DNA of 64,000 nt from Hymenopus coronatus (lineage: Eukaryota; Arthropoda; Insecta; Mantodea; Hymenopodidae): positions 34,809,501-34,873,500 of the forward strand of contig CM060895.1 of the NCBI GenBank assembly GCA_030762935.1, written 5' to 3'. The translations under genes and the position numbers were made by a program. Shown here in pieces: positions 1 through 10,914 of the stretch (within the stretch, counting starts at the first letter, position 1; every line of letters begins with the position of its first letter). The notes under the pieces are model-generated. The model was given only the letters and a program-made list of their open reading frames with translations, was not told the DNA's origin and ran no database searches.

Positions 1-368
1 TGGACAAAAACTTACTACACAAAAATGTAGAGCACATTAAAACACACAATTTATGTTATATACATTTTTTTCGTGGAGTTCGTTGTTTTTGTGATATTCC
101 TTATTTTTGGTTTTTGCTATGAAAAACGTATACTTTTCTCATACAGGAACTTGTCAACTCCTATCCATATAGACAAAGGAACTTCATTGACATAGCAACC
201 AGCTTTTGACTATCACTTTAACCTACAGTTGTCCCCTATTTCGCTTCTACTTACAAGGAAGCGATTAATTAGACTATTTCTATTTTTTCTGATTAGCAGA
301 AAGTAAATAAAAGTATAAGCTTTTTAACAATAATTTGTTGCAGGGATATGTGAATGGTATACATCAGA
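1..368 (-). mobile_element. HLR repeat (Helentron/HINE-like), 5' half, cut by window edge
   Basis: Reads as the reverse complement of the abundant family. Its 5' terminus is at the right end, where the + strand shows GAATGGTATACATCAGA followed by a T run. The usual subterminal GTAGAGAAAGT before it is decayed. The 3' half with the terminal palindrome would lie left of the window. There is no coding capacity. The family relation is seen directly by comparison with copies at 5664 and 61661. Confidence 0.8.
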
Positions 369-1787
369 TTTTTTTAGTTTCATTCCCGCCATGTATGATC
401 ACAGTTATTTATACCTTTGCGTCTACGGTTGACGTCATCTACTGTTCGCGGTGAAATTGCTTTGCCACCACTTAATATTGGATATTCATCAGATTACAGG
501 GTCATCTTCACTTTATAAAGAATCACTTTGGCGTGATTTCAAGTTCTCCTTTACAATCGCAAATTATGGAAGTTTTTACCGCAATTTCGACTGGGAGCCC
601 ACGAGGCCAGCTTCTCCAGTGTAACTTCTCACTGGACCAGGACAGCGGGCAGTTGCCCCTAATTAAAACAACACGAACTCCTAGGCGACAGCTTGGCGCC
701 CACTTAATTCCGGAGTCCGACATCTGTTTGCGAACCTGCATGTGCCAACATATTATTAATATTAACTGATCCTATTCGTTATCAAGTCAGGTAATTCTGC
801 GGGTAGCGGTGCGAGGTTTTCTGAACATCTTGTACGTATGCGCACGCACAGATCTGACTGTACCACCTACGAATGTCGTTACCACAAGAGACATTAACAC
901 CAAAGCTTTGTCTCTAAGGCCTCTAAGTTGTAACCATGCCAATGTATTTCGCGAATTCAAAATAAAAGCTAAGGCTAAATAACAAAACAAATCTGCACAA
1001 ACTTCCACAATTCACTCCTCTCATTAAAGTGGAGCATCCTCTATTGTAGAACCCTGCAGAAAGAACAAAAGAAAAAATTAAGAGAAATATTTTATGCGGA
1101 AATTTGGACGAAATGAACTACTGAATTTGACAATTGAGCTGCAGAAGAATGGGGCATGTGAAATGGACCGAAAATAAATTGTACGAGTACCTGACTTTTC
1201 TAACCACCAACTCCCCGGTATTCCTTACTGCTAGAAAATTAATTCTTCTGTCCAATTTACGTTGATTTTGCCTAGAATTTGCCTAGCAATGATTCAAAAT
1301 CAAGTAGTTGCTTACATGCACGATGCATATACAAAGTACCTTCCCACCTTGCTCTTGTCTAGAAAGGGGACGGTTGCCCAGTAGCATAGTTGCCTGTATC
1401 CTAGCGCATCAGCGGTAGTCCACCTAAGTGAAGGTTATCATCTTGCTTGCTGTTGAACAACCAAATTTTGATAAAAACCTAGTCCACTGTGGGACACAAT
1501 ATGACTTGTAATCTGGAGGATATTCCAGAGATGAATAGTACGTTAAGATGCAATGCACTGCTTTACAACAAAGAATTGTTCACCCGGTTCGCGATCGCGC
1601 TAAATCACCACATACTTGTGACCAATTCTAAGCGGTGTCATTTACTGCCTTCGTTCGTAACAGTATCATCTTCTATATTGCCTAGCCTGCAGCGATTAGG
1701 AAAAGGAGAAGAAAACTGGTTAAGAAACGCACCGTAGGAAGATTCCAGATGACAAACAATATATAAAAAAAAAAAAAAGAAAGAAAC
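369..1787. other. Unassigned unique-looking DNA
   Basis: No repeat family found elsewhere in the window and no recognisable protein domain. Short frames at 523-1008 and 1489-1737 are under 85 codons with no motif, and I treat them as chance frames. An A-rich run at 1763-1788 leads into the SINE fragments that follow. Confidence 0.4.
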
Positions 1788-1897
1788 TGAGTTTTATTTA
1801 TGGACACTCTTTTAACTTCTATGGTTCTCAGCATCCCTTTCTATATAGGGCATGCAAGGCCACATAGTTTTGCTCAGAGGCCTCTCTGTCAAAAAAA
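1788..1897 (-). repeat. SINE-A fragment (3' part)
   Basis: Contains the reverse complement of the SINE-A tail: TTTATTTATGGACAC, then TTCTCAGCATCCC and GCTCAGAGGCCTCTCTGTC. The tRNA-like head is missing. It is followed at once by a second SINE-A fragment in the same orientation, so this is either a tandem pair or an internal duplication. Confidence 0.75.
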
Positions 1898-1899
1898 TG

Positions 1900-2095
1900 G
1901 AAATGTTTTATTTATGGACGCTGTGTAACTACTGCAGTTCTCAGCGTCCCATTCTACTGGGCGCGAAAGAGCTTAATTTTGCTCAAAGGCCTCTTTATCA
2001 GCTTTGAGGTTCTTTTACAAGGGATCACAGGCTTTACTTTCATTTCGAAGGAAGCCATGCTAAGGATTGTTTACGCCCGAAAAAGACAATGGGTA
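1900..2095 (-). repeat. SINE-A fragment (body and tail)
   Basis: Second reverse-oriented SINE-A piece. It holds the tail (TTTATTTATGGACGC), the conserved CAGCGTCCCATTCTA block, GCTCAAAGGCCTCTTTATCA, and the GAAGGAAGCCATGCTAAGGAT block. It stops just before the tRNA-like head seen in the complete copies at 5118 and 11502. Confidence 0.8.
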
Positions 2096-3395
2096 TTAAG
2101 AGGCAGCATGCTACACCTAAACACGGAGAAAGAATATTAATATGCACACGAGAGGAAAGCGAAAAGAATGACAGCCTGGATTTTCATTGAAGTCCTAAAC
2201 CGTTCGCTGCAGTATGTTCTCCGAAGTCTGATACATAGACAGTAACATATAGGTTGCTCACACAATCATATGCGAGCTCTATGTTTATATCCTTACTAAT
2301 TAGCGTACTGTACATGTATATGCTTCTCTGAATCCGGTCGACAAAAATGACTCGTTTGTTACCCTGTGGGTGTTTCTACCGCCAAATGTGCAATATTCAC
2401 AATACAAAGGAACCCCGCCTGGCCACTGCGGCACGTAATACACCAGATCTGTGGTTTAACTCATGTACACCAACTTTGTTTTACCTTTCTTAACCTCGCC
2501 TACAAACCAGTGCCCTTGAGCCATGGCTGCGTAATACAGTGCCGACTCCGAATATACGGATTATTGTCTACTCCCCTTTACAGCTCGGCTCCCCTCTGAG
2601 GAATGAAAACCAGTTGCAGTTATAAGGGGCATACCTATTGTGTTTAAGCTTACTAAAATGCTGGACAAAACTATTATTCAGCTAATCACAATGTTACTAT
2701 TATGTTTTTGTTCTTATGTAATTTTGTTTTTATGAAATTACTATTTTGTTCCCGAATAAGTGTCACCTATTTTTTATAAAACTCTGGTAAAACGGTGCCG
2801 CAAAACGCTTACCACAAAATCTAATGGCACAAACTTCAGTTAGAACTACAGCTGAGGGAAATACTTAAGATATTGCAATAATTGCCCAATATGGATGTTG
2901 AGAACGTTCGTGGTATGTAATAACAAAGGTCCAAGGCCATTTCAACCTCCCTGTTGAATTTGTTCCTGCGATACCAATTTTTCACAATTTAATTAAAACT
3001 GCCGCTATATCAGTATTGCCAAGCGTATCCCGAATACATCTTCTCAGTTCTACTTCTGCAATTATTTTCTCTACCCTAGCAGGTATGCTCTTCCCGAAAC
3101 AAATGCACTCGGTCTGATCTAATATATACCTCATCTTATATTTATGTTATTATTTTTACATTGCGCTAATGGATACGTTTAAGATTTCATTACAATGTTA
3201 TATGTTCACTTATTTGGAAAAAGAAATCTACAAAATTACTGAAATTTGAGCAATCATCGTATACGCTGTTGCGCGAGGTAATACAAAAGTCTGTTACAGC
3301 TGATACAATATATAGTATTGCATTTCATTTAAATATTCCATGACGAAAATTCCTTGAAAATGCTGTTTCAAATCACATAAATAAAATAATAGTTT
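2096..3395. other. Unassigned AT-rich DNA
   Basis: No repeat family, RNA gene or protein motif recognised. The 77-codon frame at 2366-2599 has no feature supporting translation. Confidence 0.4.
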
Positions 3396-3612
3396 TTTAG
3401 AAAACGCTCGCGCCTGTATGTGTGTGCAAGCGCGCGCAAGTGTGAGCAGCGTTAACTTTATACCATCTGACCATGCGATATGAAAATTTTAAAGAAAAAT
3501 TTCCCCCTCCCAAAGTGTCCTTTCCATGGATTTTCCCCCTCAAACATAGCTGAAATACCACATAATTACGGTATTTGATAAACAAAATGCATATTGTGAT
3601 ATTTTCTGCGAA
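3396..3612 (-). mobile_element. Diverged HLR fragment (3' interior)
   Basis: Weak match to the reverse-oriented HLR. A GT/GC-rich stretch (3418-3445) sits where the family has its CA microsatellite. It is followed by TGCGATATGAAAATTTT (family ATGCGACACGAAGATTTT), a C-rich CCCCCTCCC block, and a diverged ATATTGTGATATTTTCTG. It lacks the terminal palindrome, and identity is visibly lower than in other copies. Confidence 0.5.
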
Positions 3613-4118
3613 CACCCTGTAAAGTACTCTTTATTCGTAAGTACTTTTGTTAATTTCATATAATTGACCAGTAACTGAAAGAGTTACACAGATATTTATC
3701 TCCTTGAAAGAGATAATGTATTTCATGCAACTTTTGTGTAGTATCAATCATTTCCGAGATGTGTGTTGTTATTGGCTTGCATTTATCAACATACGATTTC
3801 ATTTTCTGAAGTACAGCCCACTTTTAATTGCTAATAATGTTATGGAAAGAGAATGGAAATGCAAAGTTAGTGTATAGGGACAACTTTTTAGATATTTAAA
3901 CAGTGTTATTCCTTTTGTCATTATAACGAAATGTGTAAAGAAACGATTTATGCAAAGGTCTTATGTAAATGTAGCACATCAGGTTTTAGGGAAAATAAGT
4001 CCATCACTATACACATAAAAATATCATAAAAGTACAAAGTTATCATGCACGAAATGTGTATATGCATAATAGCAACAGAAAAGAGTTTTTCTTGTCTCTT
4101 TTTGCAACTTAATTATAA
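3613..4118. other. Unassigned AT-rich DNA
   Basis: Nothing recognised on either strand. Confidence 0.4.
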
Positions 4119-4375
4119 ACGTGCCCGCCTGGGTAGCATGTCTGCCTCACGTTCAAAAGGTCGTGAGTTCGAATCTCGCTTAGGGCGAGTTACCAGGGTA
4201 AGGTATTTTTCGGGGTTTTCCCTTATCCTGAGAAGACGAATGTCGAGTAACTTTAAGCTCCATGGACCCCGAGATCATTTGAGCATCATATCATCAATTG
4301 CATTCATCGTCCGATATGACCAAACCAGCTTAAAGGACGTTAAAACTACAACAACAAAAAATTATAAACGAACTA
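4119..4375 (+). repeat. SINE-B, tRNA-derived, complete-looking
   Basis: The head carries an A-box-like GCCTGGGTAGCATG and a B-box-like GAGTTCGAATCTC. The body has GGGGTTTTCCCTTATCCTG, GAATGTCGAGTAACTTTAAG, CCCCGAGATCATTTGAGCA and GATATGACC. The tail is GACGTTAAAACTACAACAAC. Copies at 33985 and 59445 share all of these blocks in the same order, so they define one SINE family. A 120-codon open frame crosses it (4045-4407), but it simply reads through the SINE and is not a gene. Confidence 0.85.
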
Positions 4376-4486
4376 CAATTGGTGGAATCAATTTTAACAT
4401 TCCTTGATAATTTTTGTAAAACAATGTTTGTTAATTAGCACCATGACCGCTAAGGAATTCTTAAACTATTGTCATCGCGCAATTCA

Positions 4487-4675
4487 TTTTATTTTCCTCT
4501 AGCACGTATGCACAATATACATACCTAGTAGGTAGGGAAGGTATTTTATTCCGCTCAAAAATTCGATACCGAAATTTCATCGGAAATGCATGTTTTGAGA
4601 CCCCCGAATCCAAAATGTAATTTTAGAAAAGGTCTTTGTGTATGTGTATGTGTGTGTGTGTTGTGTGTGTGAGGG
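4487..4675 (-). mobile_element. HLR fragment (3' terminal part)
   Basis: Begins with the family's palindromic end, somewhat decayed (TTTTCCTCTAGCACGTATG ... GGTAGGGAAGGTATTT). It continues through AAAAATTCGATACCGAAATTTCATCGG and AGACCCCCGAATCC to the GT-rich microsatellite at 4636-4670, where homology stops. Confidence 0.8.
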
Positions 4676-5115
4676 CTAAATGATATATCACATTGACATT
4701 AACAGCAGGAAAAATTATGAAAATCTCGAAAATTACTTTTCCTCTTTCAATAGCTTAAGCTATCTACTCTGCAAACGTAAACTAATAATTGATATAAACA
4801 CGAATAAGACCTACCTTTACCGTAATTTTGTTTCCTAGTATTCGGTTCTAATTTCTTGCTGAAAATAGCAAAATTTGAATAAAGTTATAAAATGTCATTT
4901 GTGTAGTTACTCTTACAGTTTCGCTGAATTTCATCCTATTGAGTTCGCGAGCGAGCTGGGGTAAGGAGAGAAAAAAGAAGAGGGTTGAAGCATAAAACAC
5001 AAAATGGCCACGTGCATTATCCTACCCGGCATTTAAAGCAGTAGATCGTCTTTAGCGGTTGCACTTTTTCTCTACTAGTAGGCAATCATGGGAAGAGACG
5101 CAATTTTCGGTATAA
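4676..5115. other. Unassigned DNA
   Basis: No feature recognised. Confidence 0.4.
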
Positions 5116-5117
5116 CC

Positions 5118-5422
5118 GAATTGCATTGTATAATCCGTGGTGTAATGGTTACCATGCTAACTTCATATATCTACTCAAGGACGCGGGTTCAAAACCGGCG
5201 GAGGACGACGGATTTTTTTCCTGGTGTAAAAATCTGTAGCATGGCTTCCTTCGGAAGGGAAGTAAAGCCGTTGGTCCTGTGTCGTAGATTTACAGCACAT
5301 AAAAGAACCTCAAGCCTGATAGAGAGGTCTCTGAGCAAAATTAAGCGGTCTTTTCGCCCATTTTAGAATGGGACGCTGAGAACCACAGTAGTTAAAGAGC
5401 GCCCATAAATAACACGCCAGTT
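5118..5422 (+). repeat. SINE-A, tRNA-derived, complete copy
   Basis: The tRNA-like head has TCCGTGGTGTAATGGTTACC (A box region) and GCGGGTTCAAAACCGGCGG (B box region) with partial pairing of TCCG and CGGAGGA. The body has CATGGCTTCCTTCGGAAGGG, GTCGTAGATTTAC, AAGAACCTCAAGC, GAGGTCTCTGAGCAAAATTA and AATGGGACGCTGAGAACC. The tail is CCATAAATAACAC. It is the best + strand reference for the family, which also occurs at 1788, 1900, 11502, 45893, 54360, 55440 and 55642. The head is an RNA polymerase III promoter relic, not a functional tRNA gene. Confidence 0.9.
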
Positions 5423-5663
5423 ACATTTTTACAATCCGATGTATACTTTTAAGAGGCATTGTAATCCTTGGTTATGCATTATGAACATTTCCAAACCGAA
5501 GTATTCAGCTGTTCTTGGGCGTTTTGGGGTATTTTGTCAACAGACATCAATATAGATGCCAGAAAACATGTGGCCAAATGAAATTCAACGTATAAAGACA
5601 TTCAACTTTTACTCACACTGGCAAATCAACTGGTGGACAATATACGGAGTCCAAATAAAAAAA

Positions 5664-6524
5664 TCTGATGTGTACCATTCACAAGACTTTCTCTACGTCT
5701 CTGTAACAAATTATTCTTAAAAAGGTTATACTTCTATTTAATTCATGCTAATCAGAAAAAAATTATCAGAAATAGTCTAATTACTTGCTTCCTGGTAAGT
5801 AGAAGCGAAATAAGGCAGTACCATAGGTTAAAGTGATAGTCAAAAGCTGGTTGCTATGTGGCTGAAGTTCCTTTGTATGGACCGGACTTGACAAATTCCT
5901 GTATGAGAAAAGCGTGAGTTTTTGAAGATGAAACCAAAAATATGGAATATCTAAAAAAAAATCATCAATTCCACGAAAAAATGTATATAATATAAATTGT
6001 GTGTTTTAACGTGCTTTGCATTTTTTGTGTGGTAAGTTTTTGCCCATTTTTTACGGTTTCGCAGTTATGCAAAATTTCGTAAAAATCATCCAGAATAAAG
6101 TAGTCTTCAGAGAATATTCGCATAAAATTCAAGATATACATATTATTTGTCAGGTAAATATCTTTAATATGCGATATTTAATCAAAACCGTTAGAGCCAT
6201 TTTTAAGAAAATCAAAATTTTCGAAAAAGTTCCATGTAAAGGGTAGTTTGGGGTGGGGGAATGTTTCTCAAAATCTTCATGTCGCATCCCGGGAAGATAC
6301 TAAACTTCAATACCAAGTTTGGTATTTTATCGACTTTTCGTTTTTGGGTTATCGTGTTTACAGACACACGAACACATACACGGACCTTTTTCTGAAAATG
6401 TTTTATTTTTATAAAGGGGGCCCTAAAACATATATTTCCCTTGAAATCTCGGTATCGAATTTTTGGGTGGAGTGAAATACCTTCTCTATATACTATGTAC
6501 ATAGTACGTGTAGAGAAAGTAAAA
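5664..6524 (+). mobile_element. HLR repeat, full-length copy
   Basis: One of the best full-length copies (about 860 bp). It starts at TCTGATGTGTACCATTCAC after an A run, with subterminal GACTTTCTCTAC at 5684. The middle has TTAACGTGCTTTGCA, TTTAATCAAAACCGTTAGAGCC and GTAGTTTGGGGTGGGGGAA. Near the end come AAATCTCGGTATCGAATTTT, TTCTCTATATACTATGTACATAG and GTGTAGAGAAAGTAAAA. The last approximately 40 bp form an imperfect hairpin. There is no open frame of note. Structure and inverted subterminal motifs fit a non-autonomous Helentron/HINE; the class assignment is inference. Confidence 0.85.
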
Positions 6525-8231
6525 TGGGAACCATACCGCAGCCATAGAATACGAATAATATAAATAATTCATGAGAGGGGGTTGACAATTCAGCCGTCCA
6601 TTAGTGAATGTTCGCGCCGATTACTGCTGGTTGCTAGGTATCATTAGTGATGCCCTCAAATGTTAAACGCTCACGCTCTACCTTTTGTTGCAGTCCAGTG
6701 ATGTAGGGTCATAATCCTGACGAACAGACCATATAAAAGATGTGACCTTTAATAGAACTATATACCGCTACAGTCTGCAATCTTAAGTTACGATACAATG
6801 CAATAGAATTTAATGATTTGCCATGACCGTGGTGAAAAACCTATAACGCTTCAAATCCACCAACAAAGCCGTAAAAACGCCTCCTTTGCAGTAAAGTCGT
6901 AAAATATCTCCGCTTCCTTATATTTTACAGGTCAACCGTACGTTGGCAAATGTGCAAACAGTGAACTACGCTTGGTAGACAGTAGTAACTCATTTTGGGA
7001 TCTTGAGAACAAGTTCCGCGTCGGAAAAAATTAAGGTGGAAACACTAAGCAGGGCCAAGCAATACATTTATTTAGAAGTCTCTATTTGTACTCCAATGAT
7101 TCCAATGAGCCTCCACTGAACTTGTTTTCCTACTCCCTATTTCATTTCCTCCTAAACTTCATTAGGACAGGAGACCAATACAAATTTGAGTGCGCCTGAG
7201 TTTTGAGTACTGTTCCTCGGCACTGGACCTTACACTGCAGCAAGAACAGCGTCGCCTCTCGGAGAAGATGCACGCATTTCCGATCCGGGGTTAGCTTCTT
7301 TTTTTTTTTAGGGCTATTGATATGCTTCTTATTGACAAAGAAATGTGGAAATGCTTTTGATGTGCTTACTCCCTCATCCCCACCCTGTTTTTGGCTTTCA
7401 TATTGTTTAAAGCTGGTGTTGGAAGACGAGGGAAACTTCTGAAATGTGATACATGGAAATAGGTATGTATGGTGATAAGTTTTTCCATTAATGAATGGAA
7501 GCGTTGTAACCTGGAAAACCATTAAGGGTTACTCACAACGGAGCGAGATCTCTACAAATCCTATGGTTCAACATACGCGGGCTTAGTGATTAGTGAAGTG
7601 GATGGAAATGCTAAAATAGGCTAGAGCAGGCTCTTCCAGTTTGGCGCAGAGCAGCGAGTTATTCACTCACAGGGGTAAGCCCAGAGTATGTAATACGCCT
7701 CGGTATTTAGAGAAAGCAGCTGTCAGAGCAGCTGTCAGTTGTACCCTGTTCCCCCAATGAGGTATCCCTTTCCAACTTGGCTCAAAGGTTTGATATCGAG
7801 TACGTAGGAGAGCTCCGACTCAGAAGAGTTGACTTCGAACAGTATGGGATAGGGGATCTAAATCGATTGCGTACTCATATTCATTCACCTTAAGGACTGA
7901 TGCACCAAATGAACTTACAGCAATCAATTTGTTCAGACAGGCATTCGCTGTTCGGATTTAATATAATATGGAATATTAACGGCTAATAATTGTACCATAG
8001 ACTTTATAAATTAGTTTTAGTAAACTAAGAGCTGAAACCTTCTTGGCGATGTTTGTTCTCTGTATGCATCTGGCTTTGAAGTCCGTGAATCATATAAAGT
8101 ATTCGTTTTATTACTTTAGTAAGTTATGAACTGAAATTAGGTGATTTATAGCCCTTCTCCATCGAAAAAATAATTAGGAATTTTCAAATTTAAAACATTT
8201 ATAAATATTGGTTGAGTGGCTTTTGAGATTA

Positions 8232-8234
<3 letters not shown>
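6525..8234. other. Unassigned DNA
   Basis: No repeat match within the window and no convincing coding region. The 126-codon reverse frame at 7142-7522 and its forward counterpart at 7203-7442 overlap a T-rich run and show no domain or conserved motif. Confidence 0.4.

Positions 8235-8275
<41 letters not shown>
8235..8275. repeat. (CA)n microsatellite
   Basis: Uninterrupted CA dinucleotide run of about 40 bp. Unlike many CA runs here it is not inside a recognisable HLR copy. Confidence 0.95.
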
Positions 8276-8278
<3 letters not shown>

Positions 8279-9500
8279 ATAGACGCATACACTCGTTTTA
8301 ATATTAATATAGATATTATTTTAGCGAATATACATTCGACATATTAGACATATTATTTGTTTTAGCCATATTAATTGATTTAGTTTTCTTTTTCTAATAC
8401 GTCATCTTTAATGTTCACTAATTAATTGCATTTTAACATTAGTTGTTTTAGAGACAAAAATAATGTTAACTCGAGAAAAATTGCATTTTAAGGTTAAATA
8501 TGATTTTAGTGTCCATTAAGCAAGTAATCAATAAACAATTTTCTTTTAAGTCTTAGTGGTAAATTATATCGTCAGAATTGCATTCCAATATCACTTCATT
8601 ATACAATTCTGGCTAAAGAGAGAAACTCCTTAATAGATTTACTATCGCATCTTTCTATATTCATAATTGGTTTTTAGGGGCTTAAAAATTGGAGATCTAC
8701 TTAAAACAAAGAGGAAACACTTTCTTCAGTTTTGTAAAATATATGCTTAGGACCCTATTACTTATAAGAAAAGTTTTTTGGCCGCCGGTGGGGCGTGGTG
8801 AAAGGAAACAATTAACTTAATTATATCATTGTTTTTGCACATTTCATTTTCATTTTTACACATAACTATGGTAATGTTCAGTCGATGAAATTATGTATTT
8901 TAAAGTAAATTTAAAACAGGAGTACTTTATGTTCAAAGAGTAAATCAGATTTATCAAGAGAAATAAAAATGTGCATGTTCCATCTCCTAATGCTAGTGGA
9001 GTTTTGTTAAGTTGCAATGAAATGACATCTACCAGCTGAAAGGCGAACAGCTTTCGTAACAAAACACTGTGCGTCTTTATTTCTGCAAAGTGGTTCACGT
9101 ATTACGACAAACTTAGGTTGCACCGCATGCTCTCTACCTCACGCGGAGAGAATACCAAGAAAAACATTGTTTCTTTGTTGTCCTTGGCTGTGATATGCTA
9201 TTATGGTATTCGTGCAAGTGAACCGTTTCTTTAAGTGTGCCAGTCTATTGCAACTGTTCGGCAATAATTGAACATTAGAGAATTTGAAATTTTGTACATC
9301 GAATGTTTGCAGATTTTAAGTCACTTTAGATAAGGAATTAGTTTCAAAGATTGCATACGTTTAGAGCTTCGCTCATGAAACAATTCTAAATCTTTAATTC
9401 GTTTGTATCTTTAATTCCAAGGAAATAACACGGTTGTAATTATACGAGTAACACTTATTATTGCGGATATACAGAGTGTCTTTAAGTTATTGGACACTTT
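8276..9500. other. Unassigned AT-rich DNA
   Basis: Nothing recognised. Short frames such as 8856-9098 have no motif. Confidence 0.4.
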
Positions 9501-9940
9501 TGACTTTCTCAAGCACGTGCATTGTACAGGTAGAAAAGATTCCACTCTAATAGTCGATACCGAGATTTCACCGAAAATACGGTTTTAGGATCCCCTGAAC
9601 TCAAAAGAGCATTTTTAGAAAAAGTTCCGTATGCGTGTGCGTGTGTCAAAAAAGTGGGTAAAATACCCAACTTGATGTTTAAGCTTGGTATGTTCTTAGG
9701 ATGCGACACGAAGATTTTAAATAAGGTCTTCCCAATCCAAACTACGCTTTATAAGGAAACATTTTTGAAAATTTTATTTTTCTCAAAAATGAATCAAACT
9801 ATTTTGATTAAAATACTGTATAATTAAGATATTTATATCACAAATTAAATATATATCTTGAATTTTTTAGAAATATCCTCTGAAGACCACCTTATTCTGG
9901 AAGAATTTTATATAACTGGTATACTAGTAAGTTTTCTCTC
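9501..9940 (-). mobile_element. HLR 3' half, left arm of an inverted pair
   Basis: Starts with the terminal ACTTTCTC motif, then CGATACCGAGATTTCACCG, GATGCGACACGAAGATTTT, TCTCAAAAATG and ATCCTCTGAAGACCACCTTATTCTGGA. Homology ends near 9940, where an opposite-facing HLR 3' half begins. Confidence 0.85.
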
Positions 9941-9944
9941 TTTC

Positions 9945-10214
9945 TCGGGTTTACCTGTTATAAAAAATCCATCCAGAATAAAGATGTTCAGACGCTATTC
10001 CCGAAATATTTAATTTATACATTTTATTTGTCATATAAATATCTTTAATATACGTTGTTTTAATCAAAACTGTTACAGCCACTTTTGAGAAAAACAAAAT
10101 TTACACACAGTTTCCAAACAAAGGATAGTTTGGGATGAGGGATTTTCTTGAAAATCGTGTCGCACCCTTGGAAGAAATTAAACTTGCTAAATTTGGTATT
10201 CAACGGTCTATGTT

Positions 10215-10250
<36 letters not shown>

Positions 10251-10414
10251 ACACACTCACACACCGAACTTTTTCTTAATTTTTCTTTCTTTCTTTTGGA
10301 GGGATTTATGGGTTCTGAAAACGTATTTCCGGTGAAATCCCGGTATCGAATTGTTGATGCAATACAATACCTTCTCTATACACTACCTACATGGTACGTG
10401 TAGAGAAAGTAAAA
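9945..10414 (+). mobile_element. HLR 3' half, right arm of an inverted pair
   Basis: Runs from ATCCATCCAGAATAAAGATG through TTTAATCAAAACTGTTACAGCC, the CA microsatellite (10218-10264) and AAATCCCGGTATCGAATTG to the palindromic end TTCTCTATACACTAC ... GTAGAGAAAGTAAAA. Together with 9501-9940 it makes a palindrome of about 0.9 kb with both terminal hairpins facing outward. Confidence 0.88.
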
Positions 10415-10513
10415 ATCTAAAAGTTATATATTTTTATTATTACAAGACAACGTATTAGACGCTTAGAGCATCAATTAATATGGACAAATTATAATGAAAA
10501 CTGTTACTCACTA

Positions 10514-10909
10514 TTAGATGTCGCAATAGGTGTTGAAAGTAGTCATTTTCTTGTCACCTCTCTTTGAAGCAACAGTATATTTGAGCTTTGTAATCGCGTG
10601 TTGATTGATAAACACATGGGCGCCAAAATCACAAGTGTGAGGTTTTCTTTTCAAATATTGATTGAATTTATGCATCGTAACTAAATGTCTACTTTCATGG
10701 GATAGGTACCCACAGGAGTAGCCCATCAACAATACTTTCTGATACTGGGGAACCCAATTTCGAGAGAAATGATAGGGTGAACCAAAAACGTCCGAACCAG
10801 CTGCCCGTCCACGCCCTCGGCGTTCGTTGCCGTCTGCCACTATCATAAAAAGCCGCGGATGAAAACATGAAACATTTCTAAAACTACTTTTAAAAGCTTT
10901 CCTTACCAA
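10514..10909 (-). other. 131-codon open frame of unknown status
   Basis: One of the longest open frames in the window (131 codons). It lies immediately 3' of the transposase remnant at 10915-11500 on the same strand. The translation is mixed in composition, with RRGRGRAAG near residue 33 and SHESRHLVTMHK near residue 75, but I recognise no domain. It may be decayed 3' sequence of the transposon or a chance frame. I would not call it a gene without expression or homology. Confidence 0.2.
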
Positions 10910-10914
10910 TATTA

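Noticed and set aside
4045..4407. 120-codon forward open frame
   Set aside because: It reads straight through a SINE-B copy; the other copies are not open in the same frame.
5664..6524. Classical MITE with terminal inverted repeats
   Set aside because: The inverted motif is subterminal at the 5' end and lies within a terminal palindrome at the 3' end. No target duplication was seen, so a Helentron/HINE layout fits better.
7142..7522. 126-codon reverse frame as a gene
   Set aside because: Lys-rich stretch comes from a T run on the other strand; no domain.
10060..10335. Frames encoding Cys-Val or Thr-His repeats
   Set aside because: Translations of a CA microsatellite inside an HLR, not proteins. 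The same applies at 17450, 20338-20656 and 43180-43503.
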